IMG/VR virus record: IMGVR_UViG_3300044634_000537
Location: 1-29,927 of that record
Direction: 5' to 3' (one strand)
DNA from: a virus
DNA length: 29,927 bases
Positions 27,279-29,927 of this stretch are shown here, piece by piece (positions within the stretch are counted from its first letter, which is position 1; each line of letters starts with the position of its first letter). The notes beneath the pieces are model-generated. The model was not told where the DNA came from, made no database searches, and was given only the letters and a program-made list of their open reading frames with translations. The translations under genes were made by a program, and so were the position numbers.

Positions 27279-27480
27279 TTACGCTCGCCCTTTGATGATG
27301 GCAGAGCGGGCGATGAAAACATCGCACGATTTGTTGCTACAAGAGGATTTCAATCCAGCGATAGATCAAATAAACTTGGCCATTGTGGAGCTTCGTATAG
27401 CTCGCGTTTCAATCATTCACATCATGGAGAAACAAAATGCCCTACGTGAACAAATCCAGACCCTACAAAAAAGAATATGA
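27262..27480 (+). CDS. small helical protein
   Basis: The 72-residue, nearly all-helical protein starts MTELIDYARPLMMAERAM, with AGAAGG eight bases upstream. Its regular hydrophobic spacing (AIDQINLAIVELRIARVSII) suggests a helical bundle or coiled coil. It overlaps the previous gene by 17 bases and the next by 44. No family is recognised. Confidence 0.65.
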   Translation: MTELIDYARPLMMAERAMKTSHDLLLQEDFNPAIDQINLAIVELRIARVSIIHIMEKQNALREQIQTLQKRI

Positions 27481-27691
27481 ACAGCAAAAGCAAAGAGGTG
27501 AGTTGCCTGACCGGATGGAGCGCCAACGAGCCCGAAGAAAACTTGACGCCAAGGGCGTTGACCGCAACGGAAAAGATGTTGCACACGTCAAAGCTTTATC
27601 TAAAGGCGGGTCAAACAAAGACGGAGTCAGACTCGAACCCCCCAGCAAAAATCGGTCGTTCAAACGAAACCCCGATTCATCAATGAAATAA
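27437..27691 (+). CDS. HNH-like small protein
   Basis: The 84-residue basic protein ends in a segment matching the phage HNH family: VAHVKALSKGGSN (about 48-60), then GVRLEPPSKNRSFKR. The His, the Asn of GGSN and the Asn of KNRS correspond to the HNH metal and catalytic positions, though the Asp before His is Ala here. The N-terminal part is a charged helix and the usual zinc Cys pairs are absent, so nuclease activity is uncertain. GGAGAAAC precedes the ATG. It overlaps the preceding gene by 44 bases. Confidence 0.65.
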   Translation: MPYVNKSRPYKKEYEQQKQRGELPDRMERQRARRKLDAKGVDRNGKDVAHVKALSKGGSNKDGVRLEPPSKNRSFKRNPDSSMK

Positions 27692-27694
27692 AAA

Positions 27695-29089
27695 ATGCAA
27701 GAATACACATGGCCGCGCCCTATGGGGTTTGAGCCTTTTGATCATCAGAGAGCAACAGCATCCTTCCTCGTGGCCAACCACCGCGCCTTTTGCTTCAACG
27801 AGCAGGGCACAGGTAAGACAGCCTCAGTGATTTGGGCCGCTGACCAACTAATGAATGCGGGTATTGTCAAACGTGTTTTGATTGTGTGCCCGTTATCAAT
27901 CATGCAGTCTGCATGGCAAGCTGACTTGTTCAAGTTTGCTGTGCACCGATCTGTAGATGTGGCGTATGGGGATGCCAAGAAGCGGGCGAAGATCATCAAG
28001 AGCAAAGCCCAGTTTGTAATCATCAACTACGACGGATTGACAACCATTGCAGACGAGTTGCTGAACAACGGTAGCTTTGATTTGATTGTCATCGACGAAG
28101 CCAACGCGTACAAGAACGTCCAGACCAAACGCTGGAAACTCATGAACAAATTGGTGAATTTGTCGTTTTCCCCATTGAACACCCGCTTGTGGTTATTGAC
28201 GGGCACACCTGCTTCTCAGTCTCCGCTTGATGCGTACGGGCTTGGCCGGTTGTGTGCCCCCCAGAGAGCACCAAGGTTCTTCGGTGACTACCGCGAGTCT
28301 GTCATGCAACAGATGAGCATGTACCGTTGGATTCCACGCCCACACGCAGAGCAGATCGTGTTTGACATGCTTCAGCCAGCGATCCGGTTTACCAAGGAAG
28401 AATGCCTTGATTTACCTGATGTCATTCACACCAGCCGCTACGCACCACTAACACCATCTCAGAGTAAGTATTACAAGATGCTCAAAGATCAGATGTTGCT
28501 TGAGGCGGCGGGCGAAGAAGTCAGTTCGGTCAATGCTGCGGCAAAGATGAACAAGCTGCTCCAGATTTCCTGCGGGGCGGTTTACAGCGACACGGGCGCA
28601 GTCGTTCAATTTGACGTGTCCAACCGGCTAAATGCTGTGAAAGAAGTGATTGAAGAGGCCAGCCATAAAGTTCTGGTGTTTGCCCCATTCAAACACACCA
28701 TAACATTACTGAGCGAGTACCTTACAAAGGAAGGTATTACTTGTGAAGTGATCAATGGCGATGTCCCCGTACAAGCGCGTACAAGGATATTCAAGAGCTT
28801 CCAAGAGTCAAAAGACCCAAGAGTGCTTGTGATACAGCCACAAGCGGCGGCACACGGGGTTACCCTGACGGCGGCAAATGTCGTGATCTGGTACGCTCCT
28901 GTCACGTCCACAGAGACGTATCTGCAAGCCAACGCCCGTATCAATCGCCCGGGCCAGCGCAACAACATGACCATAGTGCACATCGAAGGGAGCCCCATCG
29001 AGCGCAAGCTATACACCATGTTACAGAGCAACATAACGAACCACGAAAAAGTGGTCGATCTTTACAAAAAAGAATTGGCAGATACTTGA
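27695..29089 (+). CDS. SNF2-like superfamily 2 helicase
   Basis: The 464-residue protein has motif I GTGKT (38-42), motif II DEAN (134-137), motif III LLTGTPASQSP (about 168) and motif VI QANARINRPGQ (about 411-421). It also has a Q-motif-like FDHQRATASFL near the N-terminus. These mark a compact SNF2/RapA-type DNA translocase without accessory domains, common in phage replication operons. It probably remodels replication or recombination intermediates. The start lies three bases after the HNH-like gene and has no clear ribosome binding site, so coupling is likely. Its stop codon lies within the -35 of the next promoter. Confidence 0.9.
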   Translation: MQEYTWPRPMGFEPFDHQRATASFLVANHRAFCFNEQGTGKTASVIWAADQLMNAGIVKRVLIVCPLSIMQSAWQADLFKFAVHRSVDVAYGDAKKRAKIIKSKAQFVIINYDGLTTIADELLNNGSFDLIVIDEANAYKNVQTKRWKLMNKLVNLSFSPLNTRLWLLTGTPASQSPLDAYGLGRLCAPQRAPRFFGDYRESVMQQMSMYRWIPRPHAEQIVFDMLQPAIRFTKEECLDLPDVIHTSRYAPLTPSQSKYYKMLKDQMLLEAAGEEVSSVNAAAKMNKLLQISCGAVYSDTGAVVQFDVSNRLNAVKEVIEEASHKVLVFAPFKHTITLLSEYLTKEGITCEVINGDVPVQARTRIFKSFQESKDPRVLVIQPQAAAHGVTLTAANVVIWYAPVTSTETYLQANARINRPGQRNNMTIVHIEGSPIERKLYTMLQSNITNHEKVVDLYKKELADT

Positions 29090-29114
29090 CAAAGTCTAGT
29101 AGAGGCCATATAAT
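29086..29114 (+). promoter_or_regulatory. perfect consensus sigma-70 promoter
   Basis: TTGACA (29086-29091), a 17-base spacer and TATAAT (29109-29114) match the consensus at all twelve positions. The helicase TGA stop is embedded in the -35. It should drive strong transcription of the last two genes, if not repressed. Confidence 0.9.
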
Positions 29115-29143
29115 AAATCCCACAACAACTAAAGGAGCTTCAA

Positions 29144-29560
29144 ATGGAAGAGAGCGTAGCTACCACCGAATCAGTAGACGACTTGTCCGCTGAATATATT
29201 CGGGTGAGAACTGAGCGTGAACTACTCAAAGAAAAGTTTGATGATGCAGACAAAGTGTTTGCTGATCAACTTGCCGAAATAGAGTACAAGCTGATTCAGA
29301 TCATGAACAAGGCTGAGACAAGCAGCATGTCCACTGATCGGGCAATCATAATCAAGCGCGTATCCAGCCGATACAACCCAACAAATTGGGAAGCTGTGTA
29401 TCGTCTGGTTGATAAATACAAAGCGTACGGAGTGCTTCACAAACGCATCCACGATACCAACATGAAAGATTTTCTGGAAGAACATCCAGACGAGTACCCA
29501 GAGGGGCTCAACGTCGATAGCCGTTACGCTGTCACTGTAAAACGCAAACCCGCAATCTAA
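29144..29560 (+). CDS. conserved phage protein preceding a DNA-metabolism gene
   Basis: The 138-residue protein has an N-terminal coiled coil (about 15-55, ERELLKEKFDDADKVFADQL). A conserved C-terminal domain follows, with NPTNWEAVYRLVDKYKAYGVLHKR split around a turn, then NMKDFLEEHP and GLNVDSRYAVTVKR. I recognise the domain from many phages, where it sits near single-strand-binding-type genes, but its function is not known. AAAGGAG lies seven bases before the ATG, and the strong promoter at 29086 lies directly upstream, so high expression is expected. Confidence 0.75.
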   Translation: MEESVATTESVDDLSAEYIRVRTERELLKEKFDDADKVFADQLAEIEYKLIQIMNKAETSSMSTDRAIIIKRVSSRYNPTNWEAVYRLVDKYKAYGVLHKRIHDTNMKDFLEEHPDEYPEGLNVDSRYAVTVKRKPAI

Positions 29561-29569
29561 GGAAAGAAA

Positions 29570-29927
29570 ATGAGCAACATCACAACATTTAACGAGAACC
29601 TCCCTGCCCACCTGCAAAACGTAGAGTTGGACGACTTTACCAAAGCCTTCACTTCTTCTGGCGGTAGCGTCAAACGTATCACTCTGCGCGGGCGTGTCTT
29701 CCGTCTGGTTGACGGCGGCAAAGAGATCGCCAAGAACACTGACCCACACATGGACGTTGTGATTGTCAGCGGTAGCAAAAGCGTTCAGAAGTCATACTAT
29801 GCCGCCGAGTACAACTCCGAAGAGACCTCAATCCCTGATTGCTGGTCGAGCAATGGCGAACGCCCCGATGCAGATGTTGAGAACCCACAAGCGTCCATCT
29901 GTAAAGACTGCCCCCAAGCAATCAAAG
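29570..29927 (+). CDS. conserved phage protein, possibly ssDNA-binding (3' end outside window)
   Basis: Only the first 119 codons are present. The visible part has a beta-rich region (SVKRITLRGRVFRLVDGGKEI and MDVVIVSGSKSVQKSYYA, split by turns) and then CWSSNGERPD and CKDCPQ, with three Cys residues that could bind zinc. Similar proteins are widespread in phages next to replication genes, and a DNA-binding role has been suggested by context. AAGGAAAG precedes the ATG, and it is co-transcribed with the gene before it. Confidence 0.7.
   Translation, partial: MSNITTFNENLPAHLQNVELDDFTKAFTSSGGSVKRITLRGRVFRLVDGGKEIAKNTDPHMDVVIVSGSKSVQKSYYAAEYNSEETSIPDCWSSNGERPDADVENPQASICKDCPQAIK

Overview
The window is a contiguous piece of a tailed double-stranded DNA bacteriophage genome (Caudoviricetes), close to 30 kb, and neither end is an obvious genome terminus. 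Two arms diverge from about 10.8-11.4 kb. The left arm, on the minus strand, carries DNA packaging, capsid and other virion genes. The right arm, on the plus strand, carries small genes, a MoxR-ATPase/VWA module and DNA replication or nucleotide-metabolism genes. A large terminase with a long P22-type portal points to a podovirus-like particle, but no tail gene that would settle morphology is visible. No integrase, tRNA, rRNA, CRISPR array or insertion sequence was found. GC content and terminator style would suit a Gram-negative, perhaps freshwater betaproteobacterial, host. That host guess is inference only.

Left arm, read leftward from 10790: small terminase, large terminase, portal, a short coiled-coil protein, a GroES-like co-chaperonin, a scaffold-like acidic coiled-coil protein, a conserved virion-type protein, a decoration-like protein and a Mu gpT-like major capsid protein. 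A terminator follows, overlapped by a possible second promoter. Then come beta-rich appendage proteins, a DUF6321-like protein, a class II holin-like membrane protein, a Lys/Met/Gly-rich protein and the first codons of another gene.

Centre: a gene-poor divergent region (10791-11374), and a small cassette of three genes (11375-12556) with hairpin terminators before and after its last gene. Next is an 820-bp non-coding region (12557-13376) with repeated 14-bp units, an AT-rich tract and a 16-bp inverted repeat. This is the best candidate for an origin or control region. A gene with an HNH-like cysteine/histidine motif follows it.

Right arm from 14 kb: a consensus sigma-70 promoter with an overlapping operator-like palindrome starts a long run of tightly coupled genes. 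These include a zinc-ribbon protein, a MoxR-type AAA+ ATPase, a DUF2201-like metallopeptidase/VWA protein, a ribbon-helix-helix protein and a DUF3150-like protein, and they end at a strong terminator (21702-21728). A second consensus promoter (21793) drives a VRR-NUC nuclease, family A DNA polymerase, a Cas4/RecB-like PD-(D/E)XK nuclease, an HTH-DUF3310 protein, many tiny overlapping genes, an HNH-like protein and a SNF2-type helicase. A third consensus promoter (29086) drives the last two genes, one of them cut by the window end.

The most notable unexplained signal is a family of 29-bp interrupted palindromes, with seven copies between 12.8 and 21.8 kb and a related 30-bp copy at 11.3 kb. 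Five of the eight end 21-36 bp before a start codon. They occur only across the central region and the MoxR/VWA/DUF3150 segment, and they look like operators of a phage-specific regulon.
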